The notes: a model not told the origin generated them from the sequence alone. 64,000 nucleotides of DNA from Cerasicoccus sp. TK19100 (GCF_027257155.1 NZ_JAPWDU010000003.1:372001-436000), one strand, 5' to 3'. Shown: positions 47,033 to 55,905, counted from the first letter of the stretch. Numbers and translations: made by a program.

Positions 47033-48733
47033 TTACTTCGCCGAGTTGCGCATGTCTTCTTCGGTAATTTCGATGCCCTTCAGCTTCTCGTCGTTGACGA
47101 GGCTTTCCACGCCGGAACCGGTCATGCTGGATTGGCTGCCGGTGCCGACAATACGCTTTTCCAGCTGATCGCTATTGAGCTTCTGGTTGCTGTAGCCTTC
47201 CTCGCGCACGGATGCCACGGTTTGCGATGAGAGGAACTCGGCCTCCTTTTGCTCATTGAGCACCTGCTTGCGCAGGCTCGAAAGCATGCGGCTAAAGGGA
47301 TAGGCGGCCATGCCGGCATTGAGGATGCGTTCCGAGGTCTCGTAGGCGCGCACTTTGCGCATTGCCTCGGCGGCTTCCCAGTAAATTTCTGGCACCATGC
47401 GGTGGGTCTGCATGTATTTGACCAAGTCGTTGTATTCCCCGGCAGACTTCTGCGTGGCGGCCTCCAGTATTTGCTTATACGCGCCCAGGATTGGGGCGGC
47501 ACTGGGGTCTTTGGGGGCTGCCGGTTTCACGGCCAAGTATTCTTGATAAGCTTCCTCAAACTTACCCTCGGTCACGAGGGCTTGGATGTAGTAAAACCAC
47601 AGGGCACCGAAAAGATCGGGGCTTTCCAGGCCGACAATGCGCATGAGGCGCTTGACCTTCTGGGAATCGGGCTGGTCGGTAAATTGGGCCGCGATACTGG
47701 TAATCGCTTGCATGTTACGGCGGTGGACCGCGAGGTAAAGGTCGAGCAAGGCGTCGGCCGCAGCGGTGTCGCCATTGGCATACATCAGGATGATGGCGTC
47801 CATCTGCGCGTTCCAGGCCTGGGGATGGTCGCGGAAGAGGCTGTGGTAAATTTTTCGCGCCTTGGCTTCGTCTTCCTGAGATTGGGCGAGGTAGCCCTGC
47901 ATGAGCGTCAGCTGAGGCTCGCTGAGGGTCTCCGCATCGAGCGTGTTCAGGTATTGTCTCGCATCTTCATAGGCCCCCATCTTGAGGTAGGCAAAGGTGA
48001 TGGTGTCGTGGTAATGCGCATTGGGGTCGACCTCGTTCAGGTGGTCGGCGGTGGTGATGGCGTTGGCGTAGTCCTGCTCGATGATCTGGGCGCGCAGCAG
48101 GAGCTTGAGCAAGGCCAGCTTGAGCGGCTGGTTGTCCTCGATTTCCGGATAGTTAAGGATTTTAGGGGCCGCGCGCATGATGGCCGGATTATTTTCCGTG
48201 TATTGGCACAGCTGGATGAGGCTGGTCAGGTAAACCGACTTTTCGGGGTATTTGTAATCCAGGCCTTCGATCAGCAGGTCCACCGCTTCCACGTAAAGCC
48301 CGGCGGCGATGTAAAACTGCGCCAGCTCCAGCCGGGCGTCGAAGTCTTCCGGCACACGGCGGACGCCGGAGCGGTATTTATAAAAGGCCTGCATAACCTG
48401 GCCATTGGCCAGATCGTCCCGAGCCTGGAGGATTTGAGTTTCCCCTTGTTTTTGCACGAGGCCCTTGGCGTTGATCGGGGCCATGAGCACATCGGCGTAG
48501 CTGATCTGGTTGTACGGCTGCCGGGCGCGCAGCAGATAAGCCCCGAAACCAATGCCCAAATACAACAGAATCGACATGAACATGCCGAACCACACGAGAC
48601 GCTTTAACTCCAGCTCGATGGAGATCGCTTTATTGTGCTTGCGGCGACCCGGCTTAATCCGAATGCAGCTCCAACACCGGCGAAGACTTTTCAGCCAGGT
48701 GTCGGAACCTACTAGGACGATCTGAACGTTCAT
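47033..48733 (-). CDS. Membrane-anchored TPR-like repeat protein
   Basis: The frame stays open to 48853, but those 40 extra codons are antisense to nothing and lie inside the SRP RNA gene, so ATG 48733 is the likely start (566 residues). One membrane helix (WFGMFMSILLYLGIGFGAYL) is near residues 48-68. The rest is helical TPR-like repeats (for example ARLELAQFYIAAGLYVEAVD and YAKLGAYEDARQYL-type units). The C-terminus is rich in K/Q/E. Probably a periplasmic-facing or cytosolic protein scaffold; function unknown. Confidence 0.8.
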   Translation of the reverse strand: MNVQIVLVGSDTWLKSLRRCWSCIRIKPGRRKHNKAISIELELKRLVWFGMFMSILLYLGIGFGAYLLRARQPYNQISYADVLMAPINAKGLVQKQGETQILQARDDLANGQVMQAFYKYRSGVRRVPEDFDARLELAQFYIAAGLYVEAVDLLIEGLDYKYPEKSVYLTSLIQLCQYTENNPAIMRAAPKILNYPEIEDNQPLKLALLKLLLRAQIIEQDYANAITTADHLNEVDPNAHYHDTITFAYLKMGAYEDARQYLNTLDAETLSEPQLTLMQGYLAQSQEDEAKARKIYHSLFRDHPQAWNAQMDAIILMYANGDTAAADALLDLYLAVHRRNMQAITSIAAQFTDQPDSQKVKRLMRIVGLESPDLFGALWFYYIQALVTEGKFEEAYQEYLAVKPAAPKDPSAAPILGAYKQILEAATQKSAGEYNDLVKYMQTHRMVPEIYWEAAEAMRKVRAYETSERILNAGMAAYPFSRMLSSLRKQVLNEQKEAEFLSSQTVASVREEGYSNQKLNSDQLEKRIVGTGSQSSMTGSGVESLVNDEKLKGIEITEEDMRNSAK

Positions 48734-48783
48734 GGTCTGCGGCGCCGCCGGCTGGGGCGCGGGGTTGATTGAATAAAAAATAG

Positions 48784-48884
48784 TGGCCAGGCACCCTGCG
48801 GCACACGTGAATCCTGGTTGCCCTTGCTTCCTTCCGGACCTGGGGGAGTTCACCGGTTCGACGTTGCACAGGACCCGGCCAGTG
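48784..48884 (-). ncRNA. ffs: Signal recognition particle RNA (small, 4.5S type)
   Basis: On the minus strand the conserved apical domain reads CAGGTCCGGAAGGAAGCAAG then GGCAACCAGG, the hallmark of bacterial SRP RNA. The ends pair (TGGCC near 48884 with GGCCA near 48786) and inner segments CCTGTGC / GCAGGG follow. With Ffh it forms the particle that targets membrane proteins. Confidence 0.95.
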
Positions 48885-48894
48885 GGGAAAGCAG

Positions 48895-48900
48895 ATTATA
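48895..48900 (-). promoter_or_regulatory. ffs: -10 element of the SRP RNA promoter
   Basis: A perfect TATAAT on the minus strand lies ~11 bases before the 5' end of the SRP RNA, the expected distance. No good -35 (TTGAAA is only 10 bases upstream) is seen. Confidence 0.55.
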
Positions 48901-49004
48901 AGCAGCTGCTTTTCAATGTTTTTCTTTCACGGGAATTAGGGGCTATTTAGGCCAGAGAATTTACCTTGCGCTTGCAGATACATTTGTTTGTAGTTTACTG
49001 CACT

Positions 49005-49346
49005 ATGCGGGCTACAAAGAAAATCCTCCTCACACTTCCAATTGTTGCGCTTCTGGGCGCTGGTTGTTCGATGAACGATAAGTCGACCATTACGCCGATG
49101 GAATACGTGCGTGACGACTGGAACGACAATGTTCCGATGTCCGTCACTGCCCAGCAATCGGCTTACAGTGCCAACCAGAACCTGGTTGAATCCGGTATCG
49201 TCTTTCACGACTATGTTCAAAAGGACATGGGCCTGAGCCCAAGCGGCGTCTGGTACCCAACCTATGACATGGCCGAAGGCAAAGTGCCAGTCGATGGACC
49301 GGCTCCGCAGTATTGCCCGATCACGGGCCATTCCGTGGAAGAGTAA
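49005..49346 (+). CDS. Small lipoprotein of unknown function
   Basis: ATG 49005 gives a clean lipoprotein signal (MRATKKILLTLPIVALLGAG then Cys, lipobox LGAGC); 113 residues. The mature part ends in QYCPITGHSVEE, with a CPITG motif that could bind metal or form a disulfide. No family recognised. A strong terminator follows 15 bases after the stop. Confidence 0.78.
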   Translation: MRATKKILLTLPIVALLGAGCSMNDKSTITPMEYVRDDWNDNVPMSVTAQQSAYSANQNLVESGIVFHDYVQKDMGLSPSGVWYPTYDMAEGKVPVDGPAPQYCPITGHSVEE

Positions 49347-49360
49347 AACATTTCCTGAAA

Positions 49361-49389
49361 CGCCGTCCCTTACCGGACGGCGTTTTTTT
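49361..49389 (+). terminator. Intrinsic terminator after the lipoprotein gene
   Basis: Perfect 8-bp stem CGCCGTCC / GGACGGCG (49361-49368 and 49375-49382), 6-base loop, followed by seven T. Confidence 0.9.
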
Positions 49390-49449
49390 GGCACTTTTCA
49401 GGCGTAATAAGCGCTTGAACCGCTTGGCGTTCTCGCTTCCAATCGGCGA

Positions 49450-49593
49450 ATGAAATTTTTGGCCGCATTTTTACTCTTCGCCGCATTCGGCTTGGCGGGT
49501 TGCGAAACCCAACGCACGGAGACCGTTAACGACGGCTTCGGCATGGAGTTCACCGAGAGCTCCGACGCCGACCAAGCCAAGGTGATTGATTAA
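49450..49593 (+). CDS. 47-residue lipoprotein
   Basis: ATG at 49450 to TAA at 49591-49593. Lipobox signal [18 protein letters not shown], then a short polar tail ([20 protein letters not shown]). It ends 1 base before the aroC ATG, so translation is coupled to aroC. Small lipoproteins of this size are easily missed. Confidence 0.72.
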   Translation: MKFLAAFLLFAAFGLAGCETQRTETVNDGFGMEFTESSDADQAKVID

Positions 49594-49594
49594 T

Positions 49595-50716
49595 ATGGGC
49601 AACGTATTCGGCTCCCTCTTCCGTATCTCCACCTGGGGCGAAAGCCATGGTGGTGGCATCGGCGTCGTCGTGGACGGCTGCCCGCCGCGGCTCCCTCTCA
49701 GCGAGGCGGACATCCAGCTAGAGCTCGACCGCCGGCGCCCCGGCCAGAGCGACATCACCACGCCGCGTAAGGAGACCGATACCGCAATGATCGTCTCCGG
49801 TGTCTTCGAGGGGCAGACCCTGGGCACCCCGATCGCCGTGACAGTGCCCAATGCCGACCACCGTCCCGAGGCCTACTCGGAGATGAAGGCCAAGTTCCGC
49901 CCATCGCACGCGGACTACACCTACCAGACCAAGTTTGGCATTCGCAACCACGAGGGCGGCGGCCGCTCTTCGGCCCGCGAGACCATTGGCCGTGTGGCCG
50001 CTGGCGCGATCGCCAAGAAAATCCTTCGCCTCGGCCCGGACAGCCCGGTCGAGATCAGCGCCTACATTGAGCGCGTTCACAATATTTCCATCCCCGGCCA
50101 AGACGGCCCGGATGGTCCGACACTCCCCTTCCCCACGCTGGAAGAAGTCGAGGCCAACGCCGTGCGCTGCCCGGACCCCGAGACCGCCGAAAAGATGATT
50201 GCCCGCATCAAGGAAGCCCGCAGCGAGGGCGACAGCGTGGGCGGCGTCATCGTCTGCCGCGTCCGCGGTCTGCCAGTCGGGCTCGGTGTGCCGGTGTTCG
50301 ACCGCCTGGAGGCCGATTTGGCCAAAGCCATGCTCTCCCTGCCCGCGACGAAGGGCTTCGAGGTCGGCAGCGGATTTGGTGCCGTGGGCCTGACGGGCCG
50401 CGAGCACAACGATCGCTTCGTCAACCGCGATGGCAAGGTCCACACCGAGACGAACCGCTCCGGCGGCGTCCAGGGCGGCATCAGCAACGGCGAGGAGCTT
50501 TACTTCCGCATCGCGTTTAAGCCAACGGCGACAATCCTGCAAAGCCAGGCCACGGTTGATCTGGCCGGCCAGGAAACCGAGCTCATGGGCCGTGGCCGCC
50601 ACGACCCGTGCGTGGTCCCACGCGCCGTGCCGATTGTGGAGTCGATGACGGCCCTGGTGATCGTCGACCACTGGATGCGCCATCAGGCCCAGTGCGGGAC
50701 GTTTTCCTTCGCCTAA
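49595..50716 (+). CDS. aroC: Chorismate synthase
   Basis: AroC converts EPSP to chorismate with reduced FMN, the last common step to aromatic amino acids. The 373 residues show [20 protein letters not shown] near 16-35, [20 protein letters not shown] near 115-135 and the C-terminal [20 protein letters not shown] 49595 is right for the family; TTG 49586 would overlap the lipoprotein gene. Confidence 0.97.
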   Translation: MGNVFGSLFRISTWGESHGGGIGVVVDGCPPRLPLSEADIQLELDRRRPGQSDITTPRKETDTAMIVSGVFEGQTLGTPIAVTVPNADHRPEAYSEMKAKFRPSHADYTYQTKFGIRNHEGGGRSSARETIGRVAAGAIAKKILRLGPDSPVEISAYIERVHNISIPGQDGPDGPTLPFPTLEEVEANAVRCPDPETAEKMIARIKEARSEGDSVGGVIVCRVRGLPVGLGVPVFDRLEADLAKAMLSLPATKGFEVGSGFGAVGLTGREHNDRFVNRDGKVHTETNRSGGVQGGISNGEELYFRIAFKPTATILQSQATVDLAGQETELMGRGRHDPCVVPRAVPIVESMTALVIVDHWMRHQAQCGTFSFA

Positions 50717-50810
50717 ATTGGCCGAAAAAATTTCCGGAATAATCCGCCTACCGTGTTCTCTTATTATCGAATGCAACAATGCATTCACAATAGAATAGCA
50801 GGTTCAGGTA

Positions 50811-50848
50811 GGCGGCGGCTCCAAGGGATTGGGGCCGTCGTCGTTTTT
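50811..50848 (+). terminator. Bidirectional-looking terminator between aroC and the phosphatase gene
   Basis: GGCGGCGGCTCC pairs with GGGGCCGTCGTC (12 bp with G-U pairs) and is followed by GTTTTTAG. It overlaps the last codon region of the convergent phosphatase gene (stop at 50847-50849). Confidence 0.6.
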
Positions 50849-51302
50849 AGGCCGATTGCAGCTCTTCTATCAGGCTATGGACGTGGCCTTCGATCTCCGC
50901 CAGGGCTTTCTCCGGCGTAGCGAGATCCACGTCGTGCACGGCCCAGTATTCCACGCGGTCTTCCCAGCCGGGAAACTGATGCGCCAGCATGGGAAAATGC
51001 TCCTCCCGCTTGAGGGCGATAACACGATCCGAGCTATGTAAGTCCATGCCCGACAATGGCATGCGCCGCATTCCGGTGTGCTCTAGGCCGATTTTTCGCG
51101 TGCGCAGAGCCTGCTCGGTGAATGGCGAGATTTGCGAATTATCGATGATCCAGTTAATGTTCAGCCCGCGTGAGTAGGCCCACCACGGCAGCCCCAGCTG
51201 GCTGGCCAAGTGGTTGAATAAGCCCTCGGCAAAGCGGCTGCGATAGTAGTTGCCCGTGCAGATAAACAGCAGGCGTTGAGTCTCGTGCTCCAGCGTGCTC
51301 AT
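50847..51302 (-). CDS. Low-molecular-weight protein tyrosine phosphatase-like protein
   Basis: The 151 residues begin with the PTP loop LLFICTGNYYRSRFAEGLF (CX5RS: Cys and Arg in place), then helices typical of the LMW-PTP/arsenate reductase fold. A possible general-acid Asp is in the VHDVDLATPEKALAE region. It could act on phosphotyrosine or arsenate; no partner gene is adjacent. Confidence 0.85.
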   Translation of the reverse strand: MSTLEHETQRLLFICTGNYYRSRFAEGLFNHLASQLGLPWWAYSRGLNINWIIDNSQISPFTEQALRTRKIGLEHTGMRRMPLSGMDLHSSDRVIALKREEHFPMLAHQFPGWEDRVEYWAVHDVDLATPEKALAEIEGHVHSLIEELQSA

Positions 51303-51487
51303 AGTGAAGTGGTTAATATAACTTCATGCATAAACCGCGCCAGAGCCAGGCACTGTTGTCACAGGAATTTTAGAGATTAAAGTGAGCCAATTAAAAATTA
51401 AAGAGATCCAGAAGCACCTGCCGCCGAACCGGCGAGATCGCGTAATGAATACTTAGCGAATCATGGCTTTCTTCGCGGGCCCTAATC

Positions 51488-51530
51488 TCCAAAAAAACTG
51501 AGCCGCCTTCCCGGGCAGGAAGGCGGCTCT
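51488..51530 (-). terminator. Strong minus-strand intrinsic terminator
   Basis: A 12-bp perfect stem GAGCCGCCTTCC / GGAAGGCGGCTC (51500-51511, 51518-51529) with a 6-base loop, followed on the minus strand by AGTTTTTTT. There is no convincing minus-strand gene upstream of it, so the transcript it ends is unknown. Confidence 0.8.
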
Positions 51531-51919
51531 ACACAGACGACAGATACCTAAAAATTGAGGTCCTGCCTGATACTTCGGTTGCTATGCTACGCTACTTTGA
51601 TTGCCACACTCCACTGGGGAGCATGTAATATATTGGGTGTAACGATTATATAGACGCAGGGCCGTGGATTTCGTTCAAAAGATTCCGCGAGTTTCACTCC
51701 CCAAATACGCAAGCCCTTCACTGCCAGCAGGTTTTACTGATATCGATTTTGTCGACGCGCTGAAAACTTCTATGAAGGCACGCTTCACCTGTAATTGGTC
51801 ACAGAGGGCAGTGTTTTGAGCGAGGGCGGTTTTCCTTCCGCCTCCGGGTTTTCCGAACTCAACTGGCACGTGGGTAAAACGTCGCTCTGAGGACGGTCCG
51901 CCTTTTGCCAATGGTACAA

Positions 51920-52060
51920 AGCAAAAGCGCCTTCCCGAAGGAAAGCGCTTTTTGAAATTGAAGGCGGGCGGCCTACCCCTAAACCGCCCGCCATTGTTTT
52001 CTACTTTATCTCGTTGCTTGTTACCCCATCTCCCGTAGGAGAAAGTTGATTATGCTGCTA
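51920..52060 (-). ncRNA. Candidate structured small RNA
   Basis: Read on minus: a -35-like TTGACA (52082-52087) and TACTGT (52060-52065) with a 16-base spacer, then hairpins TCTCC-TACG-GGAGA (52029-52042), GGCGGGCGG-12-CCGCCCGCC (51963-51992) and a 13-bp stem with a TTCG loop (51923-51952) whose arms are AAAA/TTTT-flanked like a terminator. Together this predicts a ~130-nt RNA. Direction is not certain since the hairpins are symmetric. Confidence 0.4.
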
Positions 52061-52257
52061 CAGTAGCTTCGATTGTGCCAATGTCAACGGCTTTTTTAAG
52101 AAATTTTCGATTAGCAAAGATTTATTGATTAATCAGTTATTATTGTGGGACTTTACCCAGGCAGGAAAGTTCCCTAATTTTTCTCTGCGGTCTATTTTTT
52201 CTCACTACCGGCGCAGATTCATTGAAATATTTTCGGTTTACTGACATATATATACCT

Positions 52258-52755
52258 GTGAGTGCTAAAAATAAGTGTATGATCTGTGGCGAAACCGCCA
52301 CGGTGTTTGTCAATCTGGTCAAAACCGGCCACACGGCTCACAGTGCTTATTGCGCAGCGCATGCTGAGGAGTTGGGCATTCTTTCTCCCGGGGCGTATGC
52401 GTTGCTCGATGCGAGCGACAGCGGGCATGAGTCCGATAACCATTTGCACGCTACGAAGTGCTCGAGCTGCGGCTTTAGCCTGCGCGACTGGAAGCGGACC
52501 GGCCGTTTTGGCTGTGCCGACTGCTACAAGGCGTTTGCGGAAAAAATCGAGCCTGCGCTCAAGCGCCTGCACACCGATACGGTCCACCGTGGCAAGATTC
52601 CGCGTAACGCATTTACCCCTGGGCTGATCGCCAACCGCATTCAGGATTTGCAGCGTCAGTTGGATTCCGCCGTCCAAGAGGAGCGTTTTGAAGACGCCGC
52701 GCTGACGCGCGATATGATGACCGAGTTGCTTTCGTGGAAGGATGATGAGGAATAA
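52258..52755 (+). CDS. McsA-like zinc-finger protein with UVR motif
   Basis: The 165 residues begin at GTG 52258, chosen because the first zinc pair KCMICGE needs residues upstream of the ATG at 52279. A second CxxC pair is C-SSC (KCSSCGFSLRDWKRTGRFGC), then ADCYKAF, and a C-terminal UVR motif RIQDLQRQLDSAVQEERFED. This is the layout of McsA, the activator of arginine kinase McsB, but no McsB or ClpC gene is adjacent here. It may activate a distant partner. Confidence 0.85.
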   Translation: MSAKNKCMICGETATVFVNLVKTGHTAHSAYCAAHAEELGILSPGAYALLDASDSGHESDNHLHATKCSSCGFSLRDWKRTGRFGCADCYKAFAEKIEPALKRLHTDTVHRGKIPRNAFTPGLIANRIQDLQRQLDSAVQEERFEDAALTRDMMTELLSWKDDEE

Positions 52756-52905
52756 ATAGCGATTTTCACTATCGCATATTAGTTAGTATTCCTTATCTCG
52801 TTCGTTTGCAATGTGCTAAAACGGTGCACATGACTGGTTTTTGTTGTATTTATTTGCTAACTTCTGCTTACTAATCGCTCGAAAATTTCAACTCACTCAC
52901 TTATC

Positions 52906-53163
52906 ATGATTGAAGGTGTATTTTGGCTAACTTTCTCTGTCCTCGCAATCGGCTCGGCCGCGCTGGGGTGCTATTTGGTGTTCGCGCCGCGTGACGCATT
53001 GGCCGTTCGCTATCAAAATTACATGTTGGCCAAGACCATGCGCCCGCTTAAGGACGAAGATTTTGGCCACTTGCCCAAGATTGTTTGGGGCCTCAAGGGT
53101 GCCGGGCTGCTTTGTCTGACCCTGAGTGCCGGCATGATCGTGGGCGTATCACTGATCCGCTAA
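52906..53163 (+). CDS. Small two-helix membrane protein
   Basis: The 85 residues have two membrane segments (FWLTFSVLAIGSAALGCYLV and GAGLLCLTLSAGMIVGVSLI) joined by a polar loop (LAKTMRPLKDEDFGHLPKIV). No family recognised. A strong terminator lies ~30 bases downstream. Confidence 0.65.
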   Translation: MIEGVFWLTFSVLAIGSAALGCYLVFAPRDALAVRYQNYMLAKTMRPLKDEDFGHLPKIVWGLKGAGLLCLTLSAGMIVGVSLIR

Positions 53164-53191
53164 ATCGGCAGCGATAGTTTCAATCCCCGGA

Positions 53192-53217
53192 GGCGATGTT
53201 GAGAGACATCGCCTTTT
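53192..53217 (+). terminator. Intrinsic terminator
   Basis: Perfect 8-bp stem GGCGATGT / ACATCGCC with a TGAGAG loop, then TTTTT. Confidence 0.85.
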
Positions 53218-53320
53218 TACTGTGCGGATTCTCGGAGAAACGGCACACTACGCCTAACCGCAGCGTGACGCTCAGCTGTCGTCACCCTGCGGAACATCGA
53301 GTGTTAGCGCGCGAGTGAGC

Positions 53321-53347
53321 GGCAACAACGGGGCTTTGCCCTCCGGA
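53321..53347. repeat. Short dispersed hairpin element, copy 1
   Basis: A ~27-bp unit beginning GGCAACAACGGGG and ending TTGCCCTCCGG; it matches the copies at 60299 and 61580. The stem GGCAA/TTGCC is kept while loop bases differ. Confidence 0.6.
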
Positions 53348-53398
53348 TTCGAGCGGGCGGCTGCGAAAGCGGCACCCAACTAAAAAACTTGAGACGGC

Positions 53399-53917
53399 TT
53401 AGCCTAGCTCGCCAATGGCGGCTTTGACGTCGTCGGCTTGCTTGGCGGTGGAGGCCTTTTTGTCCACCCAGACCAGCTTGCCATCTTTAAAGAGATAGGC
53501 CTGACGGGCGGTCAGCTTGCCGTTGGCAATCATGGGGACGCCAAAGGCCTCGGCCACGGCGTGGTCCTGATCGGCGACGAGGGTAAACGGAAAACGATAC
53601 TTGTTTTTAAACGCCAACTGATCCGCCGCGTTGTCAGTGCTGACGCCGATCACGGTCACACCCATATCGGTCAACTCCGCATAGGCATCACGCAGGCTAC
53701 AGCCTTGTTGGGTGCAGCCGCCGGTGTCGGCCTTGGGGTAAAAGTAAACGAGTAAAAACGGCTTGTCCGCGTAGTCCTCGAGCTTGAGCTCTTTGCCGTC
53801 CTGGTCGACGGTGGTTACGTCCGGAAGTTGCGAGCCGAGTTGGAGCTCTTCAGCGGAGCAATTAACGGCGGCAACAAACAGCAGGGAGGCTGCGAGAGAG
53901 AAGAATGATCGAAGCAT
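53399..53917 (-). CDS. Exported PrxQ/Bcp-type peroxiredoxin
   Basis: The 172 residues start with a signal peptide (MLRSFFSLAASLLFVAAVNC) and carry the peroxidatic centre FYPKADTGGCTQQGCSLRD, with the second Cys five residues later as in atypical 2-Cys Bcp. It reduces peroxides. The export signal is unusual for Bcp and places it in the periplasm. Confidence 0.88.
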   Translation of the reverse strand: MLRSFFSLAASLLFVAAVNCSAEELQLGSQLPDVTTVDQDGKELKLEDYADKPFLLVYFYPKADTGGCTQQGCSLRDAYAELTDMGVTVIGVSTDNAADQLAFKNKYRFPFTLVADQDHAVAEAFGVPMIANGKLTARQAYLFKDGKLVWVDKKASTAKQADDVKAAIGELG

Positions 53918-53966
53918 GCCCTAATGTGTATGGGCTTTCTTCGCGTTGGCAAGTGCAGTGCGCGGA

Positions 53967-54155
53967 TTAAGCGCTCTTGCGGCCAAGAATTCGGCGGAAG
54001 AATGACGGGCGCTCAGCGACTTCGTGCTTGCCGATTTGCTCGCTGCAGAGCTTCATCAAGCCAGAGCCCTGCTCCGGTCGCGTCTTGTATGCGGTAACCG
54101 ATGTGTGAAGGGGCATGTGGTTGAGTGCTGATAGGTCTGCTTTGGTCCGTTTCAT
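53967..54155 (-). CDS. Small basic protein of unknown function
   Basis: The 62 residues are polar and basic (AERPSFFRRILGRKSA at the end) without signal or membrane segment. No family recognised; existence is supported only by an ATG-to-stop frame on the same strand as the neighbour. Confidence 0.45.
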   Translation of the reverse strand: MKRTKADLSALNHMPLHTSVTAYKTRPEQGSGLMKLCSEQIGKHEVAERPSFFRRILGRKSA

Positions 54156-54449
54156 ATTTTTGTATGTTGGATTAAACGGACGGATTTGCCAAAAGTTAAA
54201 TGAATCGGGTATTCCCTATGTCATTGGTTTACAACCATCTAGGCAGTTGTTAAAGCCAGGTAAAAGCACGGCCTACACTGAGTGCCCGCCCCCGCCGATG
54301 GGGCTCGGGTGTAGCCAGTAGATTGCTGTACAAAAAGCCCTCGGCACGGAATATTTCCCTTGCTCAAGGCTCATTAATGCAGGCTTTTTACTGGCTTTTA
54401 CATTCACAATCTCTCACACTGCATTTTTCCACGAACCACTTGAGTAACG

Positions 54450-55037
54450 ATGAAATACCTTACCACACTTCTGATACTTTCTTTCGCCGCGACAGCGGCA
54501 CACGCGGACTTTTTCGGCAAGCTGAAGGAATCCGCCAGCGAGCAGGCTGATAGCGCGCAATCGAGTGCCTTGGACGCCGCCACCAACGCCATGGGTGAAG
54601 ACAACGCTGCCAAGGTCAAGCAGGCTGCTGACATGCAGAGCATGGTCTCCAGTGCCGTCGATACCTCCAAACAGCTCGGGGCTCTGCTGGGCAATAATCC
54701 GGAGCTCAAGTCGCTCCTGACCAATTCCATGACGTCGCTGGCGCAAGGGCAGGATTTCATTGCCTTGCAGGACATCAACAAGCTGATGGACGCCAAGCTG
54801 ACGCCCGATCAAATGGGCTTGGCCAAGGATTTGCGCAGCGATGTCGAGGTGCTCGCCTTGAAGCGCCAACTCCCGCAAAGCGGCCCCGTGACCGCCGCTA
54901 CACAGGCGATTCAGGGTGGGGATTATCAGAGTGCGGTTAGCCAGCTGAACACGGTGATGAAGAGCGGCACGCTGACAGACCCGCAGAAACAGTTGGTTTC
55001 GTCCATCATCAGCTCCTATCCGTCCGCGGCCAAGTAG
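54450..55037 (+). CDS. Exported helical protein of unknown function
   Basis: The 195 residues start with a signal peptide (MKYLTTLLILSFAATAAHAD) followed by Ala/Ser/Asp-rich amphipathic helices (KLKESASEQADSAQSSALDA). No family recognised. The next gene encodes a lipoprotein 9 bases later, so both may act in the envelope. Confidence 0.7.
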   Translation: MKYLTTLLILSFAATAAHADFFGKLKESASEQADSAQSSALDAATNAMGEDNAAKVKQAADMQSMVSSAVDTSKQLGALLGNNPELKSLLTNSMTSLAQGQDFIALQDINKLMDAKLTPDQMGLAKDLRSDVEVLALKRQLPQSGPVTAATQAIQGGDYQSAVSQLNTVMKSGTLTDPQKQLVSSIISSYPSAAK

Positions 55038-55046
55038 CTGGCTTCC

Positions 55047-55283
55047 ATGCGCCAATTACGTAAAGTATCGATGGCTGGCTTGATTTTGCCGGCCATCGGC
55101 ATGCTAACGGGTTGCCAAAGCGCCAACAATACTCAAGCTGAGCCTGTAGCTGCGCACGTGCCGCTGCCCGACTTCTCACCGGAGCGGGCTGCGCAAGAGG
55201 CGGCTGCTTTCGAATCGTATAAATCCAAACCAGATTTCACCCAGATCGACGTCGTGGCGATCGTCCCGGCCGAAGATCAATAA
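55047..55283 (+). CDS. Small lipoprotein
   Basis: The 78 residues have a lipobox signal (MAGLILPAIGMLTGC, LTGC) and a short acidic mature part (FSPERAAQEAAAFESYKSKP). It is 9 bases after the exported protein gene and 10 bases before mobA. Function unknown. Confidence 0.7.
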   Translation: MRQLRKVSMAGLILPAIGMLTGCQSANNTQAEPVAAHVPLPDFSPERAAQEAAAFESYKSKPDFTQIDVVAIVPAEDQ

Positions 55284-55293
55284 GTGCACCGCC

Positions 55294-55893
55294 ATGTCAT
55301 TTGTTCAGGAAAATCTCTACGGCCTCGTTCTCGCCGGTGGCCGCAGCCGTCGACTCGGCCGCGATAAAGCCACTCTCGTTTTCAAAGGACAGCTGCAGCT
55401 CGACCGCAGCATTGGCGTGCTCAAGCGCTATTGCGAAAAGGTGTTTATCTCCGTTCGCGAAGATCAGGCATACACCGTCGGGGCCGACCCGATCATCGAC
55501 CGCATGGGCGAGATTGGCCCGCTGGGCGGCATTCTCTCGGCATTTTTCTACCACCGCGACAAAGACTGGCTCGTGCTCGGCGTCGACATGCCGTTTATCA
55601 ACGTGTTTACGGTGAAGGAGCTCATTGCCGCCCGCGATCCTGACAAGCTGGCCACCTGCTTCCGCGCCGCCGATGGCCAGCCCGAGCCCCTGTGCTCAAT
55701 CTATGAAAACAAGTTTAAGGACAAGCTCCTCAATGCGGCCAAGTCCGGCGAGCGTTCGCCCAAGCGTATTCTCCAGGAGCAGGCGGACTCAGTGAAGCTG
55801 ATCGACCCGAAGGACCCAACCCACCTCGAGTGCATTATCACGGCCGAGGATTACCTGGCCGCGCAAACACGCCTGCTGGGCGGAGGCCGTTAA
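55294..55893 (+). CDS. mobA: Molybdenum cofactor guanylyltransferase
   Basis: MobA joins GMP to molybdopterin to make the MGD cofactor. The 199 residues have the nucleotide loop LVLAGGRSRRLGRDKATL, a Mg2+-binding GVDMPF motif and an intact middle (IDRMGEIGPLGGILSA). Length fits. The upstream lipoprotein genes may share its operon. Confidence 0.92.
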   Translation: MSFVQENLYGLVLAGGRSRRLGRDKATLVFKGQLQLDRSIGVLKRYCEKVFISVREDQAYTVGADPIIDRMGEIGPLGGILSAFFYHRDKDWLVLGVDMPFINVFTVKELIAARDPDKLATCFRAADGQPEPLCSIYENKFKDKLLNAAKSGERSPKRILQEQADSVKLIDPKDPTHLECIITAEDYLAAQTRLLGGGR

Positions 55894-55905
55894 GGGGCGG
55901 TAATT

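Larger units (their letters stand above)
51303..52257. other. Gene-poor ~0.95-kb region with stacked hairpins
   Basis: No convincing protein gene. It contains a minus-strand terminator (51488-51530), a cluster of three strong hairpins (51923-52042), a TTGACA box at 52082-52087 (minus) and a 35-codon minus-strand frame at 52140-52247 (MSVNRKYFNESAPVVRKNRP...). Weak overlapping frames near 51664-51911 on both strands are considered shadows. Confidence 0.5.

Noticed and set aside
48734-48853. N-terminal extension of the TPR protein
   Set aside because: These codons are SRP RNA sequence.
51664-51911. Overlapping 51- and 78-codon frames on opposite strands
   Set aside because: Each starts with GTG or TTG and has no ribosome-binding sequence or recognised domain; the terminator at 51488 could support the minus frame, but evidence is thin.
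52060-52130. tmRNA-like tag: a short minus-strand frame ending ATVAA-stop and preceded by GCTAAT without a start codon
   Set aside because: No GGATTCGACGG-type 5' motif, no T-arm and no CCA end within 400 bases. The resemblance is probably chance.
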